DNA from: Acidimicrobiaceae bacterium
GTDB taxonomy: Bacteria; Actinomycetota; Acidimicrobiia; Acidimicrobiales; Ilumatobacteraceae
Length of the DNA: 6,749 nucleotides
Direction of reading: 5' to 3'
Assembly (NCBI GenBank): GCA_006515795.1
Contig: VFMC01000212.1
Location: 1-6,749 of the forward strand
A program made the position numbers and the translations under genes. Position 1 is the stretch's first letter; each line of letters opens with the position of its first letter. Positions 5,574 through 6,749 of the stretch are shown in pieces. The notes under the pieces are model-generated. The model saw only the letters and a list, made by a program, of their open reading frames with translations. It made no database searches and was not told the DNA's origin.

Positions 5574-5657
5574 TGTCGATCTGTGTTGCTTAGTGTCGGT
5601 GAGCTGCGACGATGCTGTTTGATCGTGGTGATCCGTGTCGTCCGTTGGTGATCTGTG
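5574..5657 (+). repeat. Three copies of a 12-bp motif, possible integrase arm sites
   Basis: TGGTGATCTGTG at 5646-5657 is matched by TGGTGATCCGTG at 5626-5637 (11 of 12) and TGTCGATCTGTG at 5574-5585 (10 of 12). The start-to-start distances are 20 and 52 bp, close to two and five helical turns. CGGTGT also repeats at 5561-5566 and 5571-5576. Their place between the att fragment and int suits arm-type integrase sites, but this is inferred from position and phasing only. Confidence 0.45.
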
Positions 5658-5666
5658 GTGCGAACT

Positions 5667-5687
5667 TCGGTAGAAGATCGGTAGAAG
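5667..5687 (+). repeat. Tandem direct repeat TCGGTAGAAG with 11-bp period
   Basis: TCGGTAGAAG occurs at 5667-5676 and 5678-5687, separated by one base. This gives an 11-bp period, about one helical turn, so two protein subunits could bind on the same DNA face. It lies about 100 bp before the integrase start. It may be an arm-type integrase site, an excisionase site or an operator for int. Confidence 0.55.
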
Positions 5688-5715
5688 CGGACACGTTCAC
5701 CTCCAATCGTGACGG

Positions 5716-5773
5716 TTCATTCCTCATCGGTGCCTCTCGGTCCCCGGTGGGGAATGAAGCCTGTCTCGAGGGG
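5716..5773 (+). promoter_or_regulatory. Integrase mRNA leader hairpin whose loop can pair with the ribosome binding site
   Basis: Bases 5716-5730 pair with 5744-5758 in a 15-bp stem. Thirteen pairs are Watson-Crick and two are G-U in plus-strand RNA; on the minus strand those two would be A-C mismatches. The 13-base loop contains CCTCTCGG (5733-5740), which can pair with 5766-5773 over eight pairs (six Watson-Crick, two G-U), covering most of the Shine-Dalgarno of int. Both helices together would make a pseudoknot, although the seven-base linker is short for a 15-bp stem, so the lower stem may have to open or the two folds may compete. The pairing is read directly; a regulatory role is inferred. 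Confidence 0.5.
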
Positions 5774-5774
5774 G
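5768..5774 (+). promoter_or_regulatory. Strong Shine-Dalgarno of the integrase gene
   Basis: GAGGGGG lies seven bases before the ATG at 5782. It fixes the integrase start and contrasts with the chromosomal genes around it (TetR, LAL, both membrane proteins), which lack a recognisable site. It is the segment that the leader hairpin loop could mask. Confidence 0.75.
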
Positions 5775-5781
5775 CGTTCTG

Positions 5782-6749
5782 ATGCGCGGTTCGGTGGTGA
5801 AGAAGAACGACCGCTGGTACGTGGTGATCGAGGATCGCGATCCGGCGACGGGCAAGCGTAAGCGTCGGTGGCACTCGGGCTTTCGGACGAAGCGGGAAGC
5901 TCAGGCGGCATGCAACGAGCTGGCGGCGGCGATGCAACGCGGTGACTACTTGCAAGCCAACCGGCAGACGGTCGGCGAGTTCGTGGAGGAGTGGATGGCC
6001 ACGATCGCGCCGACGGTGCGACCATCGACGCTGGACAAGTATCAGCGGGATCTTCGCACCCACGTCGTGCGTCATATCGGGTTCATGCAACTGTCGAAGT
6101 TGGATGGTCCGGCGCTGAACCGGCTGTGGGCGATGACGGTGCATCGAATGTTGCGTGACGCAGTGCGGTGGGGGAGGATCCCGAAGTCGCCAGCCGACAT
6201 GGCGGACCCGCCGAAACGGTCAGCGACGCATCGACCCATCAAGGCATGGAAGACCGAGACACTTCGCGCCTTTCTGGAGGCGACGCGAAGTGACGAGCTG
6301 TCACCGCTTTGGATCCTCCTCGCAACAACCGGGCTGCGAAGAGGTGAGGCGCTTGGTTTGCGTTGGTCGGACATCGACCTCGACAACGGTCGTGCACACA
6401 TCACTCAGACGATGATCGCGATCGGCTGGCAGGTCTATGTCGGCCAGCCGAAGACGCAAGCAGGGAGACGTCCTGTCGCGCTTGACCCGTTGACGGTCGA
6501 CGTGTTGCGCCGGCACCTTGGGGCGTCAGCGCGAGCATCAACGCCGGGCGACGGTGCCGCGGCTCGGGGGCTCGTCTTCTGCGGGCCGGACGGTGAACCG
6601 TTGCATCCGGAGCGCGTGTATCAGGCGTTCAGGCGAACGCTGATCCGACACAAGATGCCAACGATTCCATTGCACGGGCTGCGTCACACCTGGGCCACGA
6701 TCGCACTACAGGCCGGAGTTCACCCCCGTGTGGTGCAAGAACGGCTCGG
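5782..6749 (+). CDS. Tyrosine recombinase (phage-type integrase), 3' end outside the window
   Basis: The window holds 322 codons without a stop. Residues 1-55 (GSVVKKNDRWYVVIEDRD ... RTKREAQAACNEL) look like the AP2-like arm-binding domain of phage integrases. Residues 60-145 are the helical core-binding domain (TVGEFVEEWM, RPSTLDKYQRDLR, DAVRWGRI, PADMADPP). The catalytic domain starts near 155. Visible catalytic residues are Arg186 in TGLRRGE, Lys224 in QPKTQAGRR, and His298 and Arg301 in LHGLRHTWAT. The second His/Trp and the nucleophilic Tyr should follow shortly past the edge. Relatives usually have a longer segment between ALNRLW and DAVRWG, with a G-rich linker and a helix; here only about ten residues join them, suggesting a 20-30 residue in-frame loss. 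The protein would insert and excise the element at the tRNA/tmRNA-type site. Start chosen from the GAGGGGG site. Confidence 0.93.
   Translation, partial: MRGSVVKKNDRWYVVIEDRDPATGKRKRRWHSGFRTKREAQAACNELAAAMQRGDYLQANRQTVGEFVEEWMATIAPTVRPSTLDKYQRDLRTHVVRHIGFMQLSKLDGPALNRLWAMTVHRMLRDAVRWGRIPKSPADMADPPKRSATHRPIKAWKTETLRAFLEATRSDELSPLWILLATTGLRRGEALGLRWSDIDLDNGRAHITQTMIAIGWQVYVGQPKTQAGRRPVALDPLTVDVLRRHLGASARASTPGDGAAARGLVFCGPDGEPLHPERVYQAFRRTLIRHKMPTIPLHGLRHTWATIALQAGVHPRVVQERL

Larger units (their letters stand above)
5535..6749. mobile_element. Left end of an integrated element with tyrosine integrase (partial)
   Basis: The region starts at the tRNA-like att fragment and runs through G/T-rich DNA with phased repeats into a phage-type integrase gene transcribed away from the junction. 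It continues past the window edge. The order att fragment, arm-site-like repeats, int is typical of prophages and of integrative conjugative or mobilizable elements. No other element genes are visible, so its class cannot be told from this window. Confidence 0.65.

Noticed and set aside
5535..5630. A complete tRNA gene on the minus strand ending near 5535
   Set aside because: Only the T-arm is present. The 75-90 bases that should carry the acceptor 5' strand, D-arm and anticodon arm show no pairing or conserved bases.
5590..6144. 184-residue open frame on the minus strand opposite the integrase start
   Set aside because: It is antisense to the integrase and its regulatory region, has an Arg/His/Pro-rich composition and no domain.

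Overview
The window reads as high-GC chromosomal DNA from an actinobacterium-like organism. Reasons: dense GC-rich genes, GTG/TTG start codons in use, several genes with no Shine-Dalgarno but a -10-like box just before the start (leaderless mRNAs), a LAL-type LuxR regulator, an Ala/Asp/Ser-rich lipoprotein, and a phage-type integrase of a kind common in actinobacteria. A more exact taxonomic call is not supported; Acidimicrobiia or a related actinobacterial class is only a guess.

Layout. Bases 2-157 (+) hold a remnant of a PIN-domain VapC-like toxin that looks internally deleted. It runs tail-to-tail into a large LAL regulator (142-2805, -). A 145-bp divergent promoter region separates the regulator from a secreted lipoprotein gene (2951-3532, +) with a strong ribosome binding site. 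After a gene-free gap (3533-3686) comes a divergent pair: a TetR-family repressor (3687-4313, -) and a small multi-pass membrane protein (4322-4765, +). Their two ATG codons are the mirrored ends of one perfect palindrome. A 9-bp hairpin at 4765-4790 separates the membrane protein from a convergent two-helix membrane protein of unknown function (4857-5474, -).

From about 5535 rightward the sequence looks like the left end of an integrated element. It has a tRNA/tmRNA-type T-arm fragment on the minus strand (5535-5554) with no tRNA body beside it, about 130 bp of G/T-rich DNA with helically phased short repeats, a large hairpin in the integrase leader, and a tyrosine integrase gene (5782 onward) cut by the window edge. 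The polarity predicts that the intact tRNA or tmRNA gene lies at the far end of the element, to the right of this window.

How the parts may work together: the LAL/lipoprotein and TetR/membrane-protein pairs are two regulator-plus-envelope-protein modules, each with a shared divergent control region. The integrase end carries DNA sites suited to recombination and an mRNA leader whose hairpin loop can pair with the integrase ribosome binding site. No complete defence system, CRISPR array, rRNA or complete tRNA was seen.
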